From positions 62,001 through 126,000 of the forward strand of contig JAJNBG010000016.1 in assembly GCA_021155905.1 (NCBI GenBank): 64,000 bases of DNA, written 5' to 3'. A program made the translations under genes and the position numbers. A model generated the notes under the pieces. The model saw nothing but the letters and a program-made list of their open reading frames with translations. It did no database searches and had not been told where the DNA came from. This stretch comes from Bacteroidota bacterium (GTDB lineage Bacteria; Bacteroidota; Bacteroidia; B-17B0; Aurantibacillaceae). This document shows positions 54,866-62,868 of this stretch, piece by piece. Position 1 is the first letter of the stretch; each line of letters begins with the position of its first letter.

Positions 54866-55212
54866 CTTATATATCCACCCTTAGGTACTTGTATAGTCTA
54901 CCTTTAGCGAATACGCATCTAACCTCAGTTGAATATACACTTACCCAATGGTATATACATACTTTATCTTCGGTTGGTAGGCATATTACCTTTGGTGAGT
55001 ATCCATCTACAATTTGGTAACTATGCATCTAAGCCCGGGCGTGTTGGCATATACCTATCGATACCAGTATATTTACACGAGGATAGGTAGGCACCTTACC
55101 ATGGGTACATGTTCATTTACCCTTCGGTGGGTTGGCATGTTACCCTCAGTGAGTGGTCACATTATCCCGGGAAGCTATGCATATTACCCCGGGTAGGTGT
55201 GCTGTTACCGTT
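54866..55212. repeat. Degenerate array of about sixteen 22-bp dyad units
   Basis: Following the helicase gene, units of 21-23 bp recur with a core like TTACCC-nn-GGGTA (clearest: TTACCCAATGGT at 54941, TTACCTTTGG at 54986, TTACCATGGGTA at 55096, TTACCCTTCGGTGGG at 55117, TTACCCCGGGTA at 55184) preceded by a word like GCAT. Cores are at about 54876, 54899, 54921, 54941, 54965, 54986, 55008, 55030, 55052, 55075, 55096, 55117, 55140, 55162, 55184 and 55205. A period not divisible by three and stops in the frames argue against coding. Confidence 0.75.
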
Positions 55213-55642
55213 GTGCAAAATGATTTTTTTTATTCCTCAACTGTTAAAATACATTTTTCATTCCTCCCTGTTTCAAAAATATTTTTTTCTCAAACATCCA
55301 TCATTTACAGGAAACAGAAAATTTTTGCATGTGCTTAACATTTTTTTGGAGCCTGTTAAATTGCATTTTGGCACAGGCCTTGGAAAGCCCTTGGTAACGA
55401 GCGAAAGCAGAGGGCATAAAAATAAAATATAAAAGCGCTTCGACTCCGCTCAGCGTGACAAGTAAAATAAATTAATAAAAATGTTTAACCCTTAGAAGAA
55501 TGAAATTATGGAACCGCCTTTTTAAAAATGCAAAACAAAACCGGGTTTGGTTTTACAGCGCAGAGGTCTTCTTGTCTTTTCCCTCTCAAAAAAAGTAAAG
55601 CTCTTAAACAGTTTATAAAATAATTTTAAAAAAACAGAAATA
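55213..55642. other. Non-coding stretch with a GACTCCGCTC repeat
   Basis: Mostly AT-rich T-runs. One small stem GCCTGT/ACAGGC (55351-55378) and the sequence CTTCGACTCCGCTCAGCGTGA (55439-55459, written here in part as TTCGACTCCGCTCAGC). The core TTCGACTCCGCTCA occurs again at 56343 and inverted near 56735; it is a common dispersed sequence in Bacteroidota. No gene is supported. Confidence 0.5.
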
Positions 55643-56341
55643 ATGAATAGTTCAAAATACCTTCCAACCACTGATGCCGATAAGGTGATCTGGTTGAACA
55701 ACTTCACTTCGAAGTTAGCCGTACATGCCACTGTTTTAGGCGTCACAACCGCTGAGCTTAGCTCGGTACAAAAAGATAACAGCATGTTCCAGTACATCAT
55801 TAACATGATCGAATCGCACAGGCAATACCTCGCCAACCTCACCGGTTACAAGAACATGCTGAAACGCGCCGTGGGACAACAACACATCGGTGGGATTCCT
55901 GCCCTGCCGGTATTAGCCACCGCTCCTGCTGCCGTTACAGAAGGCATCTTCGACCGGATTTCCAAACTAGTGATTCGCATCAAAGCAAGTCTCACCTACT
56001 CCGATAACATCGGTTCTGATTTAGGTGTTATTGCTCCTGCTGCTCCGGCCATCGATGTCAATACCATGAAACCAGTGATCACAGTTAAAATGGAAGTGGG
56101 AAGGCCCCACCTGAAATGGGTGAAAGGTTATTCTGATGCCATCGACCTTTACGCCGATCATAACGATGGTAATGGCTTTACACTTGTAGGCCGTTTGATG
56201 AAGAACGAATATATGGATACCACGCCGGTAGCTTCGCCTAAGGTCTTCGATGAATGGCAGTACAAAGCAATCTATGTGATCGCTGATACACAGGTTGGTT
56301 TGTACAGTAGTATTGTGAATGTGGATGTTAAGAAAATGTAG
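55643..56341 (+). CDS. Conserved hypothetical protein
   Basis: A 232-residue protein without signal peptide or membrane helix. N-terminal half helical (LPTTDADKVIWLNNFTSKLAVHA near the start, IINMIESHRQYLANLTGYKNMLKRA), then a linker rich in Ala and Pro (PVLATAPAAV), a region DRISKLVIRIKASLTYSDNIGSDLGVI and a C-terminal beta-rich part (VKMEVGRPHLKWVKGYSDAIDLYADHNDGNGF, EWQYKAIYVIADTQVGLYSSIV in pieces) resembling an FN3-like or CBM-like fold. Similar proteins are, as far as I recall, common in this phylum and uncharacterised. A hairpin terminator follows. Confidence 0.65.
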   Translation: MNSSKYLPTTDADKVIWLNNFTSKLAVHATVLGVTTAELSSVQKDNSMFQYIINMIESHRQYLANLTGYKNMLKRAVGQQHIGGIPALPVLATAPAAVTEGIFDRISKLVIRIKASLTYSDNIGSDLGVIAPAAPAIDVNTMKPVITVKMEVGRPHLKWVKGYSDAIDLYADHNDGNGFTLVGRLMKNEYMDTTPVASPKVFDEWQYKAIYVIADTQVGLYSSIVNVDVKKM

Positions 56342-56384
56342 TTTCGACTCCGCTCAACTACCACCCTTTTCTTCTTCCTTGATA

Positions 56385-56415
56385 AGAACCCTCTGTCTGA
56401 AAACAGAGGGTTCTT
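56385..56415 (+). terminator. Terminator after hypothetical protein gene
   Basis: AAGAACCCTCTGT / ACAGAGGGTTCTT, 13-bp perfect stem, 5-base loop, followed by TCTTTTTT, 44 bases after the stop codon. Confidence 0.85.
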
Positions 56416-56440
56416 TCTTTTTTATAGTTTTCTTTTCGAA

Positions 56441-56670
56441 CTTACTTAGTCACTTTTTGCAGCCAAAAAGTAACCAAAAAGCTTATGATTTTGTGATAGG
56501 CAATTTTTGGGTTCCACTATCGTTCCACCAAAACCGCTGATAAAAGCAACCCGCTTGCGCGTGCCTTCCCTTCGTTGCTTTTACAGCTATTGCTGCACAA
56601 AATCATAGTTCCACACCTGATGTTCATCATGTCCTCGTGAGATATAAATGTGCTATAAAACTCCGATCAA
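56441..56670 (+). repeat. Structured intergenic element, copy 3 (divergent)
   Basis: Hairpin ACTTTTTG-CAGC-CAAAAAGT near 56451-56470. Long-range outer stem TATGATTTTGTG (56484-56495)/CACAAAATCATA (56596-56607), 12-bp perfect. Inner stem TAAAAGCAAC (56541-56550)/GTTGCTTTTA (56574-56583), 10 bp. Tail ATAAATGTGCTATAAAACTC near 56646 resembles the tail of the copies at 48811 and 49105. The pseudoknot is at best partial (AGC/GCT). Confidence 0.65.
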
Positions 56671-56878
56671 TGCATACCTCGCGATGACGAATGCTAGCAT
56701 GAGGGATGCAAGCGGAAATCCTTTTGCCGGACACTGAGCGGAGTCGATTGCGGCAAAAGATTGCAGAGACAGCCCGACCCCGCGGCCTGTTTTGCGGGGG
56801 GCATGCGCAAATGTTCTTTAATCACGTCCACTTCTCGAGACGATTCTCCCATCGTCGAATCACTCGAAGTGACAAGCC
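56671..56878. other. Non-coding stretch between element and efp
   Basis: Contains an inverted copy of the GACTCCGCTCA-type repeat (GAGCGGAGTCGATTGC near 56737) and a related ATCACTCGAAGTGACA word near 56860, with GC-rich fragments. Short open frames here are unsupported. Confidence 0.45.
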
Positions 56879-56909
56879 AAAAAAGAAACGCCCCAATTTC
56901 TTGAGGCGT
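56879..56909 (-). terminator. Terminator of the accA-efp operon
   Basis: On the minus strand ACGCCTCAA-GAAA-TTGGGGCGT (one T-G pair) followed by TTTCTTTTTT, about 40 bases past the efp stop. Confidence 0.7.
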
Positions 56910-56949
56910 CAGATCAGCAATGCTATCACTGATGGGGTACAATAAAAAC

Positions 56950-57513
56950 CTATTTCTTCACGCGCTCTACATAAGTAGCAGTGCGTGTATCTACTTTCAC
57001 TAAATCTCCTTCGTTACAGAATAAAGGAACACTTACTTTTGCGCCTGAATCTAAAGTTGCAGGTTTCAACGTATTGGTAGCTGTATCTCCTTTAACGCCG
57101 GGTTCTGCATAAGCAATTTCGCAAACCACAAAAGTTGGTGCTTCTGCCAGAATTACCTGGTCACCTTCAAAAGAAATTTTCACTTCCATTTCTTCCTTTA
57201 AGAACTGGAAACTATCTCCAAATAACTTTACAGGAACATACACCTGTTCAAATGTTTCTTTGTCCATACACACGGCAAATTCACCTTCCTGGTAAATGTA
57301 TTGCATGTTCTTAAATTCCACACGCACCACATCAACACCTTCCCCGCTTCTGAAACGGTTCTCTGTTTGTTTTCCATTAATTAAGTTACGCATCTTAGCC
57401 TGGTAAAACGCACGTAAATTACCGGGCGTACGGTGTTGCCATTCTGTAATAATTACTAATTCGTTATTAAAACGGATGATCGATCCTACGTTGATATCTC
57501 CTGTATCTGCCAT
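56950..57513 (-). CDS. efp: Elongation factor P
   Basis: A 187-residue translation factor that relieves ribosome stalling at polyproline. Three-domain layout is clear: KOW-like N-domain (INVGSIIRFNNELVIITEWQH), then domain II (RVEFKNMQYIYQEGEFAVCMDKETFEQV) and domain III with the EF-P signature (GDTATNTLKPATLDSGAKVSVPLF). In most EF-P the tip reads PGKGxAF with a lysine (or arginine) that is post-translationally modified; here residues 30-36 read PGNLRAF, with Asn32 in that position. It follows accA by 39 bases in the same operon. Confidence 0.95.
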   Translation of the reverse strand: MADTGDINVGSIIRFNNELVIITEWQHRTPGNLRAFYQAKMRNLINGKQTENRFRSGEGVDVVRVEFKNMQYIYQEGEFAVCMDKETFEQVYVPVKLFGDSFQFLKEEMEVKISFEGDQVILAEAPTFVVCEIAYAEPGVKGDTATNTLKPATLDSGAKVSVPLFCNEGDLVKVDTRTATYVERVKK

Positions 57514-57552
57514 TTGTTGTATTTTTTATCGTTACTATTTATCTTAATTTAA

Positions 57553-58515
57553 TTATGCTTCCAGTTCGTGAACCACACCCATGGCACTGAATTTTTCAAT
57601 TCGCGCGTTGATGCGTTGGTCGGGAGTTTGTGCTTTTAATGTCGCGAGGTGTTTTAATATTTCTGCTTTCACAGTTGCAAACATCGTCTGTTGGTCGTTG
57701 TGTGCCCCGCCTAATGGTTCTTTGATGATGCCATCGATCAATCCGTTTTTGCTCATATCATTAGCCGTTAATTTCAACGCTTCAGCGGCTGTCTCCTTGA
57801 AACTCCAGCTGCGCCATAAAATAGACGAACAGGATTCGGGAGAAATTACAGAATACCAGGTATTTTCCAGCATCAAAACTTTATCACCGATACCAATTCC
57901 TAAGGCACCGCCACTGGCTCCTTCGCCAATGATGATACAAATAACAGGAACTTTTAACTGCGCCATCTCTAATAAATTACGGGCAATGGCTTCACCTTGT
58001 CCGCGTTCTTCAGCTTCCAGTCCGGGATAAGCACCGGGAGTATCAATAAAAGTGACAATCGGTTTATTGAATTTCTCGGCCATTTTCATCAAACGTAAAG
58101 CTTTACGATACCCTTCCGGGTTGGCCATTCCAAAACGACGAATCTGGCGCATCTTGGTGTTGATGCCTTTTTGCTGACCAATGAACATTACGGTTTGCCC
58201 GTCGATATCGCCGAATCCACCAACCATTGCTTTATCATCGCCTACAGTACGGTCGCCATGCAACTCAATAAACGAGCTATTGGAAACGTGTTCAATGTAG
58301 GCCAAAGTATAAGGTCTTTCCGGGTGACGGCTTACCTGCACCCGTTGCCAGGCTGTTAAATTTGAAAAAATCTCTACGCGCTTGTCATGGATCTTTGCTT
58401 CCAGTTCAGCGATCCCTTTACTCATATCAACTTTACTTTTTTCAGCAATCCCTTTCAGCTTCTCTAATTCTTCCTCCAGCTCTTGGATCGGCTTTTCAAA
58501 ATCAAGATAAATCAT
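57553..58515 (-). CDS. accA: Acetyl-CoA carboxylase carboxyltransferase, alpha subunit
   Basis: Transfers the carboxyl group from biotin to acetyl-CoA in the first step of fatty acid synthesis (with AccD). The 320-residue length matches the E. coli subunit (319). Motifs: N-terminal helical [15 protein letters not shown], then [84 protein letters not shown], and [12 protein letters not shown]...[19 protein letters not shown] (in pieces). A promoter candidate lies upstream, and efp follows. Start ATG at 58515. Confidence 0.96.
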   Translation of the reverse strand: MIYLDFEKPIQELEEELEKLKGIAEKSKVDMSKGIAELEAKIHDKRVEIFSNLTAWQRVQVSRHPERPYTLAYIEHVSNSSFIELHGDRTVGDDKAMVGGFGDIDGQTVMFIGQQKGINTKMRQIRRFGMANPEGYRKALRLMKMAEKFNKPIVTFIDTPGAYPGLEAEERGQGEAIARNLLEMAQLKVPVICIIIGEGASGGALGIGIGDKVLMLENTWYSVISPESCSSILWRSWSFKETAAEALKLTANDMSKNGLIDGIIKEPLGGAHNDQQTMFATVKAEILKHLATLKAQTPDQRINARIEKFSAMGVVHELEA

Positions 58516-58540
58516 GGTTCTTTGGTAATTAGTTAGGGGG

Positions 58541-58568
58541 CAAAGATACTAAAAAATTGAAAAATCAA
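58541..58568 (-). promoter_or_regulatory. Candidate promoter of accA-efp
   Basis: On the minus strand TTG (58568-58566) is followed after 17 bases by TATCTTTG (58548-58541), matching TTG...TAnnTTTG. The start codon of accA is 25 bases downstream. Confidence 0.5.
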
Positions 58569-58610
58569 TGCTTGTAAGTTACTGATTGTCAATGGTGATT
58601 TATAGAACAA

Positions 58611-58770
58611 AACCACATAGGCACATAGAATGGTGGAAGGGGTGTGCTAAAGATCGTTGGGGGAAGAAAACAGAGAATAGTTAAGGCGGATCTATCCGCC
58701 ATCTATGAGTTCTCACTTATCTGTTTTGAGCAACCTAAACTACTTTCAAAAACTATGTGCCTATGTGGTT
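58611..58770. repeat. Nested inverted repeat with 18-bp arms
   Basis: AACCACATAGGCACATAG (58611-58628) is perfectly complementary to CTATGTGCCTATGTGGTT (58753-58770). Inside, AAAACAGA (58667-58674)/TCTGTTTT (58720-58727) and GGCGGA (58685-58690)/TCCGCC (58695-58700) form inner stems. The region between accA and ispE has no gene. Confidence 0.75.
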
Positions 58771-58803
58771 AAACGTTCTCCCAAAAATTAATAGTTTTGT
58801 GTG

Positions 58804-59622
58804 ATGATTTGTTTCCCCAACGCTAAAATAAATTTAGGACTACACGTAACTGAAAAACGGGAAGACGGTTTTCATAATATTGAGACTGTTTTTTACCCGG
58901 TTGGATGGAACGATGCGTTGGAGGTAATTGAGGCAAAAGAGTCAAAGCAGGATTTCAATTTGCACTTAAGCGGCCTGCCCGTGTCGGGAAATGTTTCTGA
59001 CAATTTACTATACAAAGCCTACGAACTCATTCAGCAAACCAAATCGCTTCCTTCCCTGGACGTATACCTGCATAAAGTATTGCCCATGGGAGCAGGCCTT
59101 GGTGGCGGAAGCGCGGACGCCGCGTTTTTTATTAATTTATTGAACGAACAATTTGATCTGAAATTCACAGAAACCGAACGCATGGACATAGCACGTCAAC
59201 TCGGAAGTGATTGTGCCTTCTTCATTAAAAATAAACCGGTGCTGGCCACTCAAAAAGGAGATGTATTTACTGATCTTGAATTAGATCTCAGTCATTTGTA
59301 CATTGCCATTATTTATCCCAACATTCACAGCAACACCAGAGAGGCTTACAGTTTGGTAAAACCTCAGCAGCCTTCACGTTCCTTATTAGAAATTATTCAA
59401 CAACCTATTTCTACCTGGAAGAACGAACTGACAAATGATTTTGAAAAATCTATTTTCAGTTTATACCCTATCGTTGAAAAAACAAAACAGGATCTTTATG
59501 ATAATGGTGCAATCTATGCTTCTATGAGTGGTAGTGGCAGTGCGGTGTTTGGCCTCTTTGAACAAGAGCCCATCCTTAAACAGTTCAATTCTTTTCCGCT
59601 CTGGTGTGGTAAGATGATGTGA
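58804..59622 (+). CDS. ispE: 4-diphosphocytidyl-2-C-methyl-D-erythritol kinase
   Basis: Phosphorylates CDP-methylerythritol in the non-mevalonate isoprenoid pathway; a GHMP kinase of 272 residues from ATG 58804 (a GTG lies just upstream). Motifs: CFPNAKINLGLHVTEKREDGFHNIETVF at the start (AKxNLxLxV), P-loop-like LPMGAGLGGGSADAAF near residue 97, and the late SMSGSGSAVFGLF. TAGTTTTG at 58792-58799 is a possible -7 element that would leave almost no leader. Its stop codon touches the start of a structured repeat element. Confidence 0.95.
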   Translation: MICFPNAKINLGLHVTEKREDGFHNIETVFYPVGWNDALEVIEAKESKQDFNLHLSGLPVSGNVSDNLLYKAYELIQQTKSLPSLDVYLHKVLPMGAGLGGGSADAAFFINLLNEQFDLKFTETERMDIARQLGSDCAFFIKNKPVLATQKGDVFTDLELDLSHLYIAIIYPNIHSNTREAYSLVKPQQPSRSLLEIIQQPISTWKNELTNDFEKSIFSLYPIVEKTKQDLYDNGAIYASMSGSGSAVFGLFEQEPILKQFNSFPLWCGKMM

Positions 59623-59850
59623 CACTTTTGCAAAAGTATCCAAAAGCGTTTCTTTCTTTTCTTTTTCCTTGATGAAAAAGAAACAAAAAATCAAGAACGA
59701 ACGCCAACTCCAATCTTTTTAGGGGCGCACAGCGCGAGGACTCCCTAAAAAATTGTAGTTCGCACCGTTCGTTCACGTCCCCGCGCCATTCCAAATAAGG
59801 TTCTACGTAGTTTATAACACTCATAACTCTAAAGCAAAACATCCAAACGT
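59623..59850 (+). repeat. Structured intergenic element, copy 4
   Basis: Closest relative of the copy at 48811. Hairpin GACACTTTT/AAAAGTATC starts within a base of the ispE stop. Stem TTTCTTTTTC (59658-59667), loop CTTGAT (59668-59673), arm GAAAAAGAAA (59674-59683), downstream ATCAAG (59690-59695). Outer stem GAACGAACG (59695-59703)/CGTTCGTTC (59766-59774). Inner CCAAT-C-TTTTTAGGG (59710-59724)/CCCTAAAAAATTG (59743-59755): the extra A relative to copy 1 is matched by an extra T in the other arm. Confidence 0.8.
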
Positions 59851-59908
59851 TTTTTAGCACATCTATATCTTACAGGAAATGTAAAACTTCCGACCCAAGG
59901 TGTAAAAT

Positions 59909-60150
59909 GGCCTATTAAAATTTAGCGTATAAATCAAGTGGCATCAAAAGCGAGGGCGGGCGGGTAGATGGTTTGGGCTGTTCGCGAAGCGCTTTCAAAG
60001 CAGGGCTGAGCGTAAAGAAAATGTTTAGTAAACATTTTTAGCGAAAGAGCCAGCAAGCGCGGAGGTGATGCCGCGCAGATTTTAGCTAAATTTTAATAAG
60101 CCTTGATCTTTTTGTTAACTTTTTGTATCAAGACAAAAAGTTAGTTCTAA
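59909..60150 (-). repeat. Structured intergenic element, copy 5 (inverted)
   Basis: Minus-strand copy, tail to tail with the one at 59623. AACTTTTTGT/ACAAAAAGTT (60117-60142) with loop ATCAAG (minus strand CTTGAT), complementary to CTTGAT at 60102-60107 (plus strand). Outer stem of 18 positions: 59909-59926 (GGCCTATTAAAATTTAGC) against 60085-60102 (GCTAAATTTTAATAAGCC) with one G-T pair. Inner stem GGCATCA (59940-59946)/TGATGCC (60066-60072), and an AATGTTTAGTAAACATT hairpin near 60020. A stretch around 60000-60060 is the reverse complement of part of the copy at 48811. Confidence 0.8.
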
Positions 60151-60222
60151 AAAAGAAAAATATATTTTAGAGAAAAACAACATAAACGGATCCTGACTGC
60201 CTCGAAGTGACAAATTTTATAT

Positions 60223-60254
60223 AAAAAAAGTCCCGATCAAAAGATTGGGACTTT
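60223..60254 (-). terminator. Terminator of the secreted M1 peptidase gene
   Basis: AAAGTCCCGATC / GATTGGGACTTT, 12-bp stem (one T-G pair), flanked by A/T runs on both sides, 21 bases past the minus-strand stop. Confidence 0.85.
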
Positions 60255-60274
60255 TCAAATAATAAAGAAGAACC

Positions 60275-62275
60275 TTAGTTCTTAACTACCTTATTGGTTT
60301 TCAAAACCTCACCCTGTTTGTTTTTTACCGTAACAGTATAAATACCATTGGCAAATTTTGAAATATCGAACTCTGCATGGGTGTTGATGTTTTGGTGCAA
60401 TACCATTTTACCGGTAATGTCCATCACCTCCACAATAGCCTGGTCGTTTTGGTATAAGTAAATGTTCAGTGCATCTGATGTTGGATTAGGCCCAACAAAA
60501 ACCAAAGGTGTTTCGCTATTCAATTCACCGGCACTAAGAGCAATGTCTTTAACATTCGCCCCTGTTTTATTCAGAATCCAGTTGTTCGGATCCACACCAA
60601 TACCCGTCACCGTTCCTGTTAAGGGTAGAGTGTAATTTTCGATATTCTGTCCGTGGAACAATCTCACAATCGTATCCGGTTTGGCCGTTCTTGAAATGCG
60701 GTAATCAACCGGCGTCATAAATAAAGGGACTGAGCTTGGAAATGAAGTGGTTTGTGTAGACTTTAAATAAAAAATATTATTAGACTGATTCCATGAAACA
60801 GCAAAAGTCGGGTAACCCTGTCCGTAATACCATTGATTAAAAAACTGTGTTAAATTAATGCCCGTGAACGTCTGAAAATAATTTTTAAACTCAATCACAC
60901 TCACGGTGCTTCCTCCATAAGTGTTTTGAAATCCACGTACTGCCTGAAAAAACATCGAGTCATTATTAATCACATAACGCAATGTATGAATCACAGCGCT
61001 TCCTTTATCATAGGTTAACCTTGAACTAAAAATCCTGCCCGAATTCATGGTATCGGCATTCGTAAAATAACAGCTGCCACCGGGCTGTGACATCACATTC
61101 GTATGCACATCCAACATTTTCTGAGTGGGAGTTGTGCCCGTTCCGGTCATGTACTGGTGACTTAAATACTCTGCATAACTGGCCCATCCTTCATTAATGA
61201 AAATATCCTTCCAGGCGGCACAGGTTACATGATCGCCCCACCATTGATGCCCAAGTTCGTGAGCATCCAGTTCAAAATCAAAAAAGCCTAAAGTGGTCAT
61301 CGTCTGATGTTCCATTCCACCTCCTAATGGCGCCATACAATGCCCGTATTTCTCTTTATGAAACGGATACATGCCGAATAACTTTGATTGCAATTCCAGC
61401 GTAGGAACAATTTTATTCAAAGCTGTTTTCTGTGAGTTCCATGCCGTATTACTAATAGCGTTATCGTAAATAAAATTCTGAATGTAAATAGAATCATTCA
61501 CCAGGTACTGTGGTTTTGCATACAAAATATATGGTTTGTACTTAGCCGTAGACACAGAGATCAAATAATAATCAATAGGGTATTTCGATTTCCATTCGTA
61601 ACGTTTCTTATTACCAATAGTGACTATGTTTTTTAATAAACCGTTTGAACCTACCATGTTTGCTGAATCCGTCGTCGCATAAACCCAGGAAGAATCGATT
61701 TTATCTCTCAGGTCCTGTTTACATGGAAACCATTCATAAGCTACAAAGCTTTCGCTCAGGCTCCAGGTAACTTCGTTTCCCCACGAGGGCGAAGTGTCCA
61801 TGTTGTAGCCATTGCCAATAGCGGCACCACCACCGGAAGGACAGGTTCCTTTATAATAAACAATAGCATCCACTAACTGGTTTTGTGCGATGGGAGTTCC
61901 GGCAGTTGCTAACACTAAACTATCCCTGCGCACAAAATTTCGTTTGGCGCCATTTACATATATCGAATCGATGGTGTGATTAGTATGTAGTACAAAAGCG
62001 AATGAATCCAGTGCAGGCGCAGTTACTTTGGCAATAGTCCTTACGTTTCCGCTGATGAATAAAGAAGCGCGCTCTACATTGATATTCAAATGATAGAATT
62101 TCAGGTCATAACTGTTTTCGGCAGGAATTGCGCTAACAGAAGACTGCTTCTGAACTGCAGCATTAGACGCTATCGTTTTATTAAAGCGCTTGGCTTTATG
62201 TTCCGCACAATAATGTGTCTGAGCACTAATTGCCAGGCAGGAAAACATAGCAACAAATAGTATTAATTTTTTCAT
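60275..62275 (-). CDS. Secreted M1 family metallopeptidase with type A T9SS sorting domain
   Basis: A 666-residue peptidase. Signal peptide residues 1-19 (ending ISAQ). N-terminal M1 beta-domain (YDLKFYHLNINVERASLFISGNV in pieces), then the catalytic part with GGGMEHQTM (the M1 exopeptidase GxMEN-like motif), HELGHQWWGDH near residue 337 and the third zinc ligand in FINEGWASYAEY about 20 residues later. Residues from about 590 are a type A sorting domain (VFVGPNPTSDALNIYLYQ ... GIYTVTVKNKQGE), so it should be exported by the T9SS and act on peptides outside the cell. Confidence 0.92.
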   Translation of the reverse strand: MKKLILFVAMFSCLAISAQTHYCAEHKAKRFNKTIASNAAVQKQSSVSAIPAENSYDLKFYHLNINVERASLFISGNVRTIAKVTAPALDSFAFVLHTNHTIDSIYVNGAKRNFVRRDSLVLATAGTPIAQNQLVDAIVYYKGTCPSGGGAAIGNGYNMDTSPSWGNEVTWSLSESFVAYEWFPCKQDLRDKIDSSWVYATTDSANMVGSNGLLKNIVTIGNKKRYEWKSKYPIDYYLISVSTAKYKPYILYAKPQYLVNDSIYIQNFIYDNAISNTAWNSQKTALNKIVPTLELQSKLFGMYPFHKEKYGHCMAPLGGGMEHQTMTTLGFFDFELDAHELGHQWWGDHVTCAAWKDIFINEGWASYAEYLSHQYMTGTGTTPTQKMLDVHTNVMSQPGGSCYFTNADTMNSGRIFSSRLTYDKGSAVIHTLRYVINNDSMFFQAVRGFQNTYGGSTVSVIEFKNYFQTFTGINLTQFFNQWYYGQGYPTFAVSWNQSNNIFYLKSTQTTSFPSSVPLFMTPVDYRISRTAKPDTIVRLFHGQNIENYTLPLTGTVTGIGVDPNNWILNKTGANVKDIALSAGELNSETPLVFVGPNPTSDALNIYLYQNDQAIVEVMDITGKMVLHQNINTHAEFDISKFANGIYTVTVKNKQGEVLKTNKVVKN

Positions 62276-62424
62276 AGAAACGGTAGATTTAGTGGTCGTA
62301 TTTTACAATTATAAAATATAGGATAACTAAGCTAAACTATTAAAATGTTAAACACAACGACTTTAGTCGAAAACTATACAAACGGTAATTTATATCCATA
62401 AAATTGTGTAACCTTTGTTCAATT

Positions 62425-62853
62425 ATGAAATATTTCTGGATTTTTATATTAAGTATCTTGTTCAACGGACTGCTAGTGAATAAGGGATTGGCGCAATCTG
62501 ATACGTTACGTTTGTACCAGGCCTATCCTTCCTTTTCCAATTCCGAAAAAGCAGAATGGACATCCTTTGAAAACAACTGGAATTATTTTGATTATAGCGC
62601 AATTCAAAAAAAATTAAAAGTCTCTAAACTTAATTGCAGGAACTGCGAAAGCCTGTATGCCGATGTATATGTTCAGATAGATTCACTTGGGAAATTCTCC
62701 GTCATTCATTTTCTAAGAGGGAAAAAATGCGGGGTATGGTGTGAAGAAGAGCTGTTCATTAATTTATTTGAAAATTCATTGAAACGACACCAGTTAAATT
62801 CATTGAAAAACAAAGAATTTATTGTAAGATTTGGTCATATTTTAAAGTGTTAA
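62425..62853 (+). CDS. Small secreted protein of unknown function
   Basis: From the ATG at 62425 a 142-residue protein with signal peptide (residues 1-23, WIFILSILFNGLLVNKGLAQ). The mature part has four cysteines in two pairs (LNCRNCESLY; KKCGVWCEEELF), suggesting disulfides or metal binding, and ends VRFGHILKC with a further Cys. No domain recognised. It stands between the divergent M1 peptidase and the bestrophin gene; TAACTTTG after it belongs to the bestrophin gene. Confidence 0.6.
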   Translation: MKYFWIFILSILFNGLLVNKGLAQSDTLRLYQAYPSFSNSEKAEWTSFENNWNYFDYSAIQKKLKVSKLNCRNCESLYADVYVQIDSLGKFSVIHFLRGKKCGVWCEEELFINLFENSLKRHQLNSLKNKEFIVRFGHILKC

Positions 62854-62868
62854 ATTGCTGAAAGCTGT

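Noticed and set aside
55014..55196. Open frame inside the 22-bp array
   Set aside because: The repeat period is not a multiple of three and the predicted protein shows no repeat or family character.
54866..55212. CRISPR array
   Set aside because: Units are about 22 bp without unique spacers, not identical to each other, and no cas gene is present.
59585..59860. Minus-strand frame across the ispE end and the repeat
   Set aside because: It overlaps ispE and a structured element; composition is that of the repeat.
48566..60150. Integron attC sites or simple REP sequences as explanation of the structured elements
   Set aside because: Elements are not arranged as tandem cassettes, are longer than REP hairpins and contain a loop-to-downstream pairing; no integrase or REP-associated transposase gene is in the window.
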